From positions 1-7,374 of the forward strand of contig SKOL01000148.1 in assembly GCA_007120055.1 (NCBI GenBank): a stretch of DNA of 7,374 bases. Reading direction: 5' to 3'. The DNA comes from Anaerobacillus sp. GTDB lineage: Bacteria > Bacillota > Bacilli > Bacillales_H > Anaerobacillaceae. The notes under the pieces were generated by a model that saw only the letters and a list, made by a program, of their open reading frames with translations, did no database searches and was not told where the DNA came from. Made by a program: the position numbers and the translations under genes. Below are positions 1 through 5,515 of the stretch, one piece after another (positions within the stretch are counted from its first letter, which is position 1; the number at the start of each line of letters is the position of its first letter).

Positions 1-2160
1 CCATCTACGGAAGTTGCTCAATATTTAGACTTAATGAAATCTCAAGGATTGCATGACATCGAGTTAATCGCTGCTGACGGTGAGCACGGGTCTGCAGGTA
101 TTTGTTTCGGTGCATCAGCAACAGGTGCACGTGTATTCAACGCAACAAGTGCAAACGGATTCTTATATATGTTAGAACAAATGCCAGTACAATCTGGTTT
201 ACGTTTCCCAATGGTTATGAATCTTGTAACTCGCGCAGTTAGTGGACCGTTAGATATCCGCGGAGATCATTCTGATCTTTACTACGCACTTAATACAGGT
301 TGGGTCATCTTAACTGCTCGTACACCACAAGCAGTATATGATATGAACATTATGGCTTTAAAATTAGCGGAGCATAAAGACGTTCGTCTTCCTGTTATCG
401 TAGCGTATGATGGCTTCTTTACATCACACCAAAAGCGTAAAGTTGACTATTTCAAAGATCGTAAAACGGTTCAAAACTTCGTTGGAGAAATGCCAACTGA
501 GTACCCAAGAGCATGTGTGAAAGATCAACCAGTAACAATCGGTGCTCACATGAATGGTGATGACCTTATTAATAACAACTTCCAGCAATCAGAAGCTCTA
601 TATCGTGCTGGTCAAGTGTTTGAAGAAATTCAAAAGGAATATGCTGAAATTTCAGGTCGTGGATATGAAACATTAGACTTATATGGTATGGAAGATGCTG
701 ATGTTGCTTTATTCTTATTAAACTCTGCTGCTGAATCTGCTAAAGACGTAGTTGATAAACTTCGCAAGCAAGGAATTAAAGCTGGTGTGATTAGCCCTAA
801 TATCATCCGTCCATTCCCTGCTAAAGAAATTCGCGAAGCATTAAAGAATGTTAAATCAGTATTAGTTGGTGAGCGTGCTGATTCTTACGGCGGAAATGGT
901 CCAAACTTAACTCATGAAGTGAAGTCTGCCCTACAAGAAGATAAAGAAAACGAAACGATCGTTCTTAGCCGCGTATTCGGTGTAGGTGGTAAAGACTTCT
1001 ACGCAGATGACGCTGAAAAGTTTTTTGAAATGGCCATTGACGCAATGGAAAGAGGCGTTGCAGAAAGACCATTCGACTACTACGGTCACGTTCCTGGAAA
1101 TCCTGAGAACAAACTTGAGCCAGTGATAGAGCCAATGAAAGGCGAGGACTTCAACAGCGGCTTAATTAAAGTGACTCAAGATGAAGAAACAAATAAATTA
1201 AACGTAAAGGTTCCGCCATTACGTGCTTTAACAGCGAAGCCTAAACGATTTGGTTCAGGTCACGGCGCTTGTCCTGGATGTGGGATCTTCCCAGGTTTAG
1301 AGTTATTCTTCAAAGGAATTGAAGGAGACGCAGTTATTTTATTCCAAACTGGTTGTGGTTATGTTGTTACAACAGCTTATCCGCATAGTTCGCATAAACA
1401 AACGTTTATTCATAACTTATTCCAAAGCGGTGCTGCTACACTTTCTGGTACACTCGAAGCATTTTTCGAAATGAAGCGTCGTGGTGAAATTGACATCTCT
1501 GATGACTTTACATTCGTTATGATCACTGGAGATGGCGGTATGGATATCGGTATGGGTTCTGCGATCGGTACGGCTTTACGTAACCATAAAATGATCATTC
1601 TTGAGTATGATAATGAAGGCTATATGAACACTGGTTCGCAAATGTCTTACTCTACTCCACTTGGTCATATGACTAGTACAACAACAATCGGTAAAACAAA
1701 GCAAGGTAAAGCGTTCCACCATAAAGATACAGCTCAAATTATGGCTGCAACGAACATTCCTTACGTATTTACTGGTACAGAAGCATATCCACAAGATTTA
1801 ATTAAAAAAGCTGCGAAGGCGCAATGGTATGCTCAAAATGTTGGAATGGCTTACGGAAAGATCTTAATCACTTGTCCACTTAACTGGAAATCAGAAGACC
1901 GTTTAGGTGAAGAGATTATGAGAAAAGCTGTTGAATCTTGCTTCTTCCCTCTTTACGAAATTGAACAAGGTGAAACAACGATTACGTATGATCCTGAAAC
2001 GAAGAAAAAACGCGTTGAGTTATCTGAATGGTTAAAAATGATGGGTAAAACGAAACACTTATTAAAAGAATCTAACGCTCCAATGTTAAAAGACTTCGAA
2101 GAAGAAGTAGAGCGTAGATGGAAGCGTCTTAAAACTAAGCACGAAACTCCATTTGTTTAA
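1..2160 (+). CDS. 2-oxoacid:ferredoxin oxidoreductase, fused alpha and beta subunits (PorA-PorB-like), 5' end missing
   Basis: The frame is open from base 1, so the true start lies upstream; the ATG at 34 is internal. The visible 719 residues (counted from base 1) begin at PSTEV, the end of the usual ITPST motif near the PorA N-terminus. The alpha part shows the GEHGSAG segment, whose Glu28 corresponds to the family's TPP-activating glutamate, then TRAVSG and GDHSD, and a transketolase-C-like domain (about 240-350). The beta part shows CPGCG (Cys424, Cys427), Cys452 and Cys625, the four expected ligands of a proximal [4Fe-4S] cluster, and the TPP motif GDGG at 510-513 with the DN pair at 537-538. 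The family oxidatively decarboxylates a 2-oxoacid to an acyl-CoA and reduces ferredoxin in the cytoplasm. The alpha sequence resembles pyruvate enzymes, but substrate is inferred. No 2[4Fe-4S] ferredoxin (delta) domain is visible; gamma and delta may be encoded upstream. Confidence 0.88.
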   Translation, partial: PSTEVAQYLDLMKSQGLHDIELIAADGEHGSAGICFGASATGARVFNATSANGFLYMLEQMPVQSGLRFPMVMNLVTRAVSGPLDIRGDHSDLYYALNTGWVILTARTPQAVYDMNIMALKLAEHKDVRLPVIVAYDGFFTSHQKRKVDYFKDRKTVQNFVGEMPTEYPRACVKDQPVTIGAHMNGDDLINNNFQQSEALYRAGQVFEEIQKEYAEISGRGYETLDLYGMEDADVALFLLNSAAESAKDVVDKLRKQGIKAGVISPNIIRPFPAKEIREALKNVKSVLVGERADSYGGNGPNLTHEVKSALQEDKENETIVLSRVFGVGGKDFYADDAEKFFEMAIDAMERGVAERPFDYYGHVPGNPENKLEPVIEPMKGEDFNSGLIKVTQDEETNKLNVKVPPLRALTAKPKRFGSGHGACPGCGIFPGLELFFKGIEGDAVILFQTGCGYVVTTAYPHSSHKQTFIHNLFQSGAATLSGTLEAFFEMKRRGEIDISDDFTFVMITGDGGMDIGMGSAIGTALRNHKMIILEYDNEGYMNTGSQMSYSTPLGHMTSTTTIGKTKQGKAFHHKDTAQIMAATNIPYVFTGTEAYPQDLIKKAAKAQWYAQNVGMAYGKILITCPLNWKSEDRLGEEIMRKAVESCFFPLYEIEQGETTITYDPETKKKRVELSEWLKMMGKTKHLLKESNAPMLKDFEEEVERRWKRLKTKHETPFV

Positions 2161-2168
2161 AAATTATT

Positions 2169-2202
2169 AAAAAGAGCAGCCATTCGCTGCTCTTTTTCTC
2201 TG
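2169..2202 (+). terminator. Rho-independent terminator of the oxidoreductase gene
   Basis: A perfect 12-base-pair stem (2169-2180 with 2186-2197) closes a 5-base CATTC loop. The 3' arm ends in a run of five T (2193-2197), followed by CTCTG. It starts 8 bases after the stop codon. The left arm begins in an A-rich run, so it could also stop leftward transcription from the facing DUF3891 gene, which ends at 2270. Confidence 0.9.
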
Positions 2203-2269
2203 TAAAAAATACAATTGATTTACTTAAACAAACCTTTTTAACCAGTAGAGATATCAGTAGTAGTCTTCT

Positions 2270-3034
2270 TTACTCTTTAACCATTGTCACTGTTCTTTTG
2301 TGAACTGGTAGCTGCTCGTACTCTATTTCGAGGTTCCTTAGACGATTCTTTTTAATAGTTTTATATTTTATAGATACTGTAACTTCATTCTTAAAAGGAA
2401 AATCAGATAATGCAACTGTCGCTTCATCAAGCCAATGTGCGCTGATCGTTCGATATTGATTAAAAGCAAACTTTTGTGAAAAACCGCTCCGAAACCAATT
2501 TAATTCATTTTTTTTAGCTACACCCGGTGTGTTCATACATAAATATAGTGAAAGATTATCGCAAAACTGTAACAATTCATAATGAAATTGTAATGCTCTA
2601 TCTTTCTTATTAATATTTAACTTCTCCATCAACATTTGTTGCCGCCTTCTCTCTTGTTTTAAAAACCCTTCTCCCCTACCGTTCGTATACCCTTCAAAAA
2701 AAGAACTAAAATGTAAACTACAAAGTAATGCCGCATAGTCGTCTATATCTTCAACTCTATTAATACCATTCGTGTACGCTTTCAATTTCGGTTTTAATGG
2801 ATAATTAATAAAAGAATACGGCATTTGCGTCTGTTTATTTAATGATGGTTTTTCATCCAACTCGATCCAACCGTTGTCATGTTCAACAATTGCATAAACC
2901 ACTTCATCTCGCTTCTTTTTCTCAATGAAATACTCATCTCGCCACGCCTCTGCAAAATCTCCACAAGCTTTGGCATGTTCATGTTGTTCAAATAATAATA
3001 TTTCTTCTTTATCGTTTTCTTCTGTGACAACCAT
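2270..3034 (-). CDS. DUF3891-like protein of unknown function
   Basis: The 254-residue protein resembles the DUF3891 family, recognised by the EHDNGW segment followed by a conserved PYSFINYP stretch; the biochemical role is unknown. It has no signal peptide or membrane segment, so it is probably cytoplasmic. Counting from the chosen start, it has His18 and His20 in a helix, the pair His52-Asp53, His108, His151 and Asp159 in CDNLS. This order is reminiscent of HD-type helical metal-binding domains, which is my inference and not an established assignment. I start at the ATG at 3032-3034 because a GAGGGGGG ribosome binding site (3040-3047) lies just before it; the ATG six codons upstream (3050-3052) has no such site. 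The stop lies about 70 bases from the facing oxidoreductase terminator. Confidence 0.72.
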   Translation of the reverse strand: MVVTEENDKEEILLFEQHEHAKACGDFAEAWRDEYFIEKKKRDEVVYAIVEHDNGWIELDEKPSLNKQTQMPYSFINYPLKPKLKAYTNGINRVEDIDDYAALLCSLHFSSFFEGYTNGRGEGFLKQERRRQQMLMEKLNINKKDRALQFHYELLQFCDNLSLYLCMNTPGVAKKNELNWFRSGFSQKFAFNQYRTISAHWLDEATVALSDFPFKNEVTVSIKYKTIKKNRLRNLEIEYEQLPVHKRTVTMVKE

Positions 3035-3039
3035 ACCAT

Positions 3040-3047
3040 CCCCCCTC
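3040..3047 (-). promoter_or_regulatory. Ribosome binding site that sets the DUF3891 start
   Basis: On the minus strand this reads GAGGGGGG. Its GAGGGG core (3042-3047) lies 7 bases before the ATG at 3034, normal Bacillus spacing. The site would be inside the coding sequence if the upstream ATG at 3052 were used, which argues against that longer start. Confidence 0.7.
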
Positions 3048-3153
3048 TTCATACTATAAAATGGGTTACTCTAAAAAAACTGCAACAGTCTAAAATTAAA
3101 AGTTTCATAGTAGCCCACTATCTCATTAAAACCCCACTACTAAATATAGCTTT

Positions 3154-3159
3154 ATTATA
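3154..3159 (-). promoter_or_regulatory. Possible -10 box for the DUF3891 gene
   Basis: The minus strand reads TATAAT, about 120 bases upstream of the chosen start. No convincing -35 hexamer stands 16-18 bases before it, so this is a weak call. An imperfect palindrome lies immediately upstream (3170-3208). Confidence 0.35.
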
Positions 3160-3169
3160 CAATATATAC

Positions 3170-3208
3170 CTTCTAATAATTTTTCATGTTGAAAAACGTT
3201 TTGAGAAG
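3170..3208. repeat. Imperfect palindrome upstream of the DUF3891 gene
   Basis: The core TTTTTCA-TGT-TGAAAAA (3180-3196) is a perfect 7-base inverted repeat. It is flanked by outer arms CTTCT (3170-3174) and AGAAG (3204-3208). It lies where the -35 region of the possible DUF3891 promoter would be, so an operator role is conceivable. In such AT-rich DNA it could also be chance. Confidence 0.4.
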
Positions 3209-3249
3209 TTGCTATCGTTACAATTTTAAGAATAGTTAAAAATTGATGG

Positions 3250-3278
3250 TTGTCAGAGAAGTTAAAAGGATCCATAAA
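3250..3278 (+). promoter_or_regulatory. Possible plus-strand sigma-A promoter
   Basis: TTGTCA (3250-3255, five of six matches to the -35 consensus) is followed after exactly 17 bases by CATAAA (3273-3278, four of six matches to the -10). It faces the strong plus-strand terminator at 3377-3407, with no protein gene between them. In AT-rich DNA such matches arise by chance, so confidence is low. Confidence 0.3.
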
Positions 3279-3376
3279 GTACGCTATATTTAGACATAAG
3301 TAATGTGGTTATAAATTTTTCAATTTATATCATGGTTCATGTTACACTAATCCAAAAAACGGTGTTTTACAAATGG

Positions 3377-3407
3377 AAAGAGGGTGCTCAAAAACACCCT
3401 CTTTTTT
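3377..3407 (+). terminator. Terminator hairpin, stronger on the plus strand; may also serve the YuiD-like gene
   Basis: AAAGAGGGTG (3377-3386) pairs perfectly with CACCCTCTTT (3395-3404) across an 8-base loop. On the plus strand it ends in six T (3402-3407). On the minus strand, where the YuiD-like gene ends right at 3407, the stem is followed only by TTTCC. It is therefore a better terminator for rightward than for leftward transcription, although it is positioned as expected for the leftward gene. Confidence 0.8.
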
Positions 3408-3862
3408 CACTTTCTATTACTAAAATAACTAATCAAGCCAACAAAAAATCCTAAAACGGCTCCACCTAGAACCTCTTCTGGTTGATGGCCTAAACTTTCT
3501 TTTAATTGTTTTGACTTTTTATCGTGAGCTTCATCTTTGTTATTGCCACTTAGTTGATCAATTCGCTTTTCTAAATCATTCACTTTAATGGCTGTTTCGC
3601 CCGCGTGTTTTCTGATCCCTTGGGCATCATACATGACAATTAAACCAAAGATAATTGACAGTGCAAAGTCTAAAGAACGAGCTCCTAACTTTAGACCCAC
3701 ATATGTAGCTAAAGATGTAACACCTGCTGAATGCGAGCTAGGCATACCGCCAGAACCGAAAATTTGTTTTAAATTCCACTTCCCTGTCTGTAAAGCATTA
3801 AGGGGTACTTTTAAAATTTGTGCGATAACGATGGCAACCAAACCAGCTATAATACCTTTCAC
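3407..3862 (-). CDS. yuiD: Divergent PAP2 (DUF212) family membrane protein, YuiD-like
   Basis: The 151-residue protein matches the acid-phosphatase/vanadium-haloperoxidase-like divergent PAP2 family that includes B. subtilis YuiD (about 158 residues). Visible motifs are GGMPSSHSA (38-46), YDAQGIRKHAG (78-88) and LGHQPEEV (124-131). Hydrophobic segments lie at the N-terminus (about 2-20), before the YDAQG motif (about 66-78) and at the C-terminus (about 130-148), so it is probably a membrane protein with the motifs near the membrane face. Family members are presumed to act on phosphate esters or lipid phosphates, but the substrate is unknown. I choose the GTG start at 3862 because AGGAGGGG (3868-3875) stands just before it; the ATG at 3886 lies upstream of that site and only a few bases from a TATAAT box, where transcription would start. 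The charged stretch at about 93-123 is a likely loop. Confidence 0.88.
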   Translation of the reverse strand: MKGIIAGLVAIVIAQILKVPLNALQTGKWNLKQIFGSGGMPSSHSAGVTSLATYVGLKLGARSLDFALSIIFGLIVMYDAQGIRKHAGETAIKVNDLEKRIDQLSGNNKDEAHDKKSKQLKESLGHQPEEVLGGAVLGFFVGLISYFSNRK

Positions 3863-3867
3863 AACAT

Positions 3868-3875
3868 CCCCTCCT
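3868..3875 (-). promoter_or_regulatory. Ribosome binding site that sets the GTG start of the YuiD-like gene
   Basis: The minus strand reads AGGAGGGG. The AGGAGG core ends 7 bases before GTG at 3860-3862. If the ATG at 3884-3886 were the start, this site would be coding sequence and that ATG would have no ribosome binding site. Confidence 0.8.
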
Positions 3876-3889
3876 ATATAAAACATCCT

Positions 3890-3895
3890 ATTATA
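3890..3895 (-). promoter_or_regulatory. Probable -10 box of the YuiD-like gene
   Basis: The minus strand reads TATAAT, 27 bases before the GTG start. This would give a short leader of about 20 bases carrying the ribosome binding site. The -35 position is A-rich and does not match consensus, so the promoter is either activator-dependent or misassigned. Confidence 0.5.
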
Positions 3896-3922
3896 GCTTT
3901 CGTTAACACACTTTTTTTATAC

Positions 3923-3951
3923 AAAAAAACTCCCCACCAATAGGTAGAGAG
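3923..3951 (-). terminator. Rho-independent terminator of the YhfH gene
   Basis: Read on the minus strand, CTCTCTACC pairs with GGTGGGGAG through all nine positions, two of them G-U wobbles, closing a TATT loop. Seven T follow directly (3929-3923). It begins 11 bases after the YhfH stop codon and separates it from the YuiD-like gene. The pairing is complete only in minus-strand RNA. Confidence 0.85.
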
Positions 3952-3961
3952 CTTATTATTA

Positions 3962-4096
3962 TTATTTTACTTCACTATCGCATTTCTCACACTGATGTGT
4001 GTAACAGTCGTGCATTTCATCAATTTCATTTCCGCAATTAGTACATTGTTTCGGTGGTAAATTTTTAAAAAAATCAGTTGCTGTTTGCAGAGCCAT
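3962..4096 (-). CDS. yhfH: YhfH family small zinc-ribbon-like protein
   Basis: This 44-residue protein starts MALQTATDFFKNLPPK and has five cysteines, in a CTNC pair (18, 21), Cys31 and a CEKC pair (36, 39), with His29 and His34 nearby. The FFKNLPPK-C-x-x-CG-x-x-I-x-E pattern is that of the YhfH family of Bacillus, small proteins of unknown function. The two CxxC pairs suggest that it binds one zinc ion, which is inference. The start is well supported: GGAGGT stands 7 bases before the ATG, and a sigma-A promoter with ideal spacing lies about 40 bases further upstream. A strong terminator follows the stop codon, so it is transcribed alone. It is short enough to be missed by length-filtered gene finding. 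Confidence 0.86.
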   Translation of the reverse strand: MALQTATDFFKNLPPKQCTNCGNEIDEMHDCYTHQCEKCDSEVK

Positions 4097-4138
4097 TGTA
4101 GTTACCTCCGTTTCATTGTTGACTAAATTTATAACTTT

Positions 4139-4167
4139 ATTGTACTACAACAACAATTATTTTTCAA
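4139..4167 (-). promoter_or_regulatory. Sigma-A promoter of yhfH
   Basis: On the minus strand TTGAAA (-35, 4167-4162) is followed after exactly 17 bases by TACAAT (-10, 4144-4139). Both hexamers match consensus at five or four of six positions. The expected transcript start is about 35 bases upstream of the YhfH start codon. The -10 is part of one of two near-identical 16-base repeats. Confidence 0.75.
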
Positions 4168-4186
4168 CAGATTGTACTAAAACAAC
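4139..4186. repeat. Pair of 16-base direct repeats over the yhfH promoter
   Basis: ATTGTACTACAACAAC (4139-4154) and ATTGTACTAAAACAAC (4171-4186) differ at one base. Their starts are 32 bases apart, about three helical turns. The first covers the -10 and part of the spacer; the second lies just upstream of the -35. This spacing on one face of the DNA is typical of paired regulator sites. The regulator is unknown. Confidence 0.6.
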
Positions 4187-4187
4187 T

Positions 4188-4202
4188 TTACCATTGTGGT
4201 AA
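4188..4202. repeat. Perfect 6-base inverted repeat (TTACCA-TTG-TGGTAA)
   Basis: The arms TTACCA and TGGTAA are separated by three bases, about 20 bases upstream of the yhfH -35. A second dyad, AGGTAA-AAC-TTACCT (4259-4273), has the same arm and gap lengths and shares the GGTAA/TTACC half-sites in the opposite orientation. Either could be a protein binding site. No gene start lies close to the second. Confidence 0.4.
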
Positions 4203-4275
4203 TGTTGAAAACGCTTCATTTTAGGGTTTACACACCAAGTTTCAAAGTAATAACACATAGGTAAAACTTACCTTA

Positions 4276-4350
4276 TTGCCATTCGGGCACATAGAAACCT
4301 TCACGCAAGCTCCTTGGTCAGCGAAGTGTTTTGAAGCTAGACAGTTCCCA
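4276..4350 (-). repeat. Possible dispersed intergenic repeat
   Basis: This block is about 50% G+C in otherwise AT-rich DNA and has no open reading frame of note. On the minus strand it begins near CTGTCTAGCTTC, a phrase that reminds me of repeated intergenic sequences in several Bacillaceae genomes; this is recollection, not a match. It can form a stem of CTTCGC with GTGAAG (one G-U pair, possible only in minus-strand RNA) enclosing CAAG-GAG-CTTG. It lies downstream of the cheV terminator. Confidence 0.35.
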
Positions 4351-4376
4351 ATACTTTTTATACTTTCTTATCTTTC

Positions 4377-4427
4377 AAAAAAAACTGACTGAAAGGTTCG
4401 CTAAAATGCAACCTCTTCAGTCAGTTT
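4377..4427 (-). terminator. Rho-independent terminator of cheV
   Basis: A perfect 12-base-pair stem (4382-4393 with 4416-4427) is extended, past one unpaired base, by AGGTT pairing with AACCT, leaving an 11-base loop. On the minus strand a run of eight T (4384-4377) overlaps the end of the stem. It begins six bases after the cheV stop codon. Confidence 0.92.
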
Positions 4428-4432
4428 CTTCT

Positions 4433-5341
4433 CTATACTAATAACTGATCAATCTTTTGAACTAAATTTACGATTTCTGGTTTACTTACTTGTGCATCTG
4501 CGCCTACTCTTTCGCCTTTATGATATAAATCTCCACTAATTAACGAGCTAAAAATAACCACTGGAATATCATTAAGTTCTTTATGGTCTTTAATGCGTTT
4601 CGTTAAATGATGACCATCCATTTTCGGCATTTCAATATCCGTAATAATTAAATGGGGAAGTTCAGAAAAACTATCGGTATTTTGAGCTTTCTCTTCTAAG
4701 TAATCCCATGCTTCTCTACCATCTTCAAAAAAGTGTAAATTGTTATATCCCGACTCTGTTAACGTATCTTCTAACAACTTTCTTAAAATCGGTGAATCTT
4801 CAGCAATGATTAATTTTTTATTAGAGCGCTCACGTTCCCCTAACGATTTTAGTTGTCCGACATTCAATCCTGATTCTGGGCTTATATCTACGACAACTTT
4901 TTCATAATCTAAAAGTAAGATCATTAAATCATCCATTTTAATTACACCGATTGTTGAGCCTTGCAACCCTTGTGAAAGTTGAGTTGGCTTTTCAATTTGT
5001 TCCCAAGAAATTCGGTGTATTCGTGAAACACTATGAACGTGGAATGCTACTTTCAGTTGGTTTAACTCAGCAACAATTAGCTTATCTTGTTCAGGATTTT
5101 CTGAAGACGGAAAACCAATAACTTTCGCTAAATCTACTACTGGAATGACTTCTTCTCTTAGCCTAATAATCCCCTCAACATTCGGATGGCCGTTAGGCAT
5201 TCGTGTAACCGGAAGTGGATTTATAATTTCTCTAACTTTCATAACGTTTATTCCAAAAACTCCACTTCCTATAGAAAATACAATAACCTCTAGTTCATTA
5301 GTTCCACTTTCTAATAAAATCCCTTTATGACCATTAGCCAT
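4433..5341 (-). CDS. cheV: Chemotaxis protein CheV (CheW-like coupling domain plus response regulator receiver)
   Basis: The 302-residue protein has a CheW-like domain at about 13-153 and a receiver domain at about 175-300; its length agrees with B. subtilis CheV (303). The receiver has the acidic pair Glu181-Asp182, the phosphoacceptor Asp235 in ITDIEMPKMDG, Ser265-Ser266 at the conserved Thr/Ser position and Lys287 in VSKPE, so it should be phosphorylatable. CheV couples methyl-accepting receptors to the CheA kinase at the cell poles, and phosphorylation by CheA contributes to adaptation. The start is supported by GGGAGGA about 9 bases before the ATG. It is a lone gene with its own strong terminator. 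No clear sigma-D promoter was found in the unusual 360-base region upstream. Confidence 0.96.
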   Translation of the reverse strand: MANGHKGILLESGTNELEVIVFSIGSGVFGINVMKVREIINPLPVTRMPNGHPNVEGIIRLREEVIPVVDLAKVIGFPSSENPEQDKLIVAELNQLKVAFHVHSVSRIHRISWEQIEKPTQLSQGLQGSTIGVIKMDDLMILLLDYEKVVVDISPESGLNVGQLKSLGERERSNKKLIIAEDSPILRKLLEDTLTESGYNNLHFFEDGREAWDYLEEKAQNTDSFSELPHLIITDIEMPKMDGHHLTKRIKDHKELNDIPVVIFSSLISGDLYHKGERVGADAQVSKPEIVNLVQKIDQLLV

Positions 5342-5390
5342 ATACTGACTTCCTCCCTCAATTTCAATAGGCTCTTTTTTTGAAGTATTG

Positions 5391-5438
5391 CATACAAAAC
5401 CCGCATGACGATAAGCGTCACCAACTAATATGGAAAAG
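5391..5438 (-). repeat. Copy A (cheV-proximal) of a tandem structured element
   Basis: This 48-base copy aligns to copy B (5516-5565) with about 39 of 50 identical columns and two single-base gaps. Conserved blocks, read on the minus strand, are CCAT, TGGTGA, TCATGC and TTTGTATG. The small hairpin is TGACG (5406-5410) with CGTCA (5416-5420) and a 5-base loop. It ends about 50 bases before the cheV start codon. Confidence 0.7.
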
Positions 5439-5515
5439 GCAATCGATCTCTTTCACTGCGCTGTAAATTCGTTCCGACTTTAGAGGCTTGCTCAAGAGAG
5501 TCGATCGCCTTTTTT
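5434..5515 (+). repeat. Two-level hairpin between the tandem copies; terminator-like on the plus strand
   Basis: Outer arms pair AAAAGGC (5434-5440) with GCCTTTT (5507-5513), then ATCGA with TCGAT and TCTCTT with AAGAGA, with one mismatch and one bulged G. Within the loop, 5461-5471 and 5475-5485 form a second near-palindrome around a TTC turn, nine of eleven positions paired. On the plus strand the structure ends in six T (5510-5515), like a terminator; on the minus strand it ends TTTTCC. Nothing obvious is transcribed rightward here, so a folded RNA or repeat element fits at least as well. Confidence 0.65.

Larger units (their letters stand above)
3035..3406. other. Intergenic region between the DUF3891 and YuiD-like genes
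   Basis: About 370 bases with no convincing protein gene on either strand. It contains, from left to right, the DUF3891 ribosome binding site and leader, a possible minus-strand -10 (3154-3159), a palindrome (3170-3208), a possible plus-strand promoter (3250-3278) and a terminator-like hairpin (3377-3407). The last two could bracket a small plus-strand RNA. Confidence 0.6.
4097..4432. other. Intergenic region between yhfH and cheV
   Basis: About 336 bases with no protein gene that I can support. It holds the yhfH promoter and its repeats, two 15-base dyads (4188-4202 and 4259-4273), a segment richer in G+C (4276-4350, about half G+C) that can fold, and the cheV terminator (4377-4427). Confidence 0.6.

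Noticed and set aside
1410..1794. Minus-strand open frames opposite the oxidoreductase gene
   Set aside because: They lie entirely within the clearly coding alpha-beta gene, have no ribosome binding sites, and their translations show no family features.
2839..3039. A 66-codon minus-strand frame inside the DUF3891 gene
   Set aside because: It overlaps the start of the DUF3891 frame in another phase and is a shadow of it.
3588..3881. Plus-strand open frame opposite the YuiD-like gene
   Set aside because: It is antisense to a gene with strong family motifs, and no ribosome binding site or promoter supports it.
5145..5330. Plus-strand open frame opposite cheV
   Set aside because: It is antisense to the CheW-like domain, with no start signals.
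5370..5399. Minus-strand upstream peptide MQYFKKRAY before cheV
   Set aside because: It ends close to the cheV ribosome binding site, which is suggestive, but it has no ribosome binding site of its own and is very short.
5430..5483. Short plus-strand frame MEKAIDLFHCAVNSFRL in the ilvA-cheV gap
   Set aside because: There is no ribosome binding site, and the frame runs through the arms of the palindrome, which explains its sequence better.
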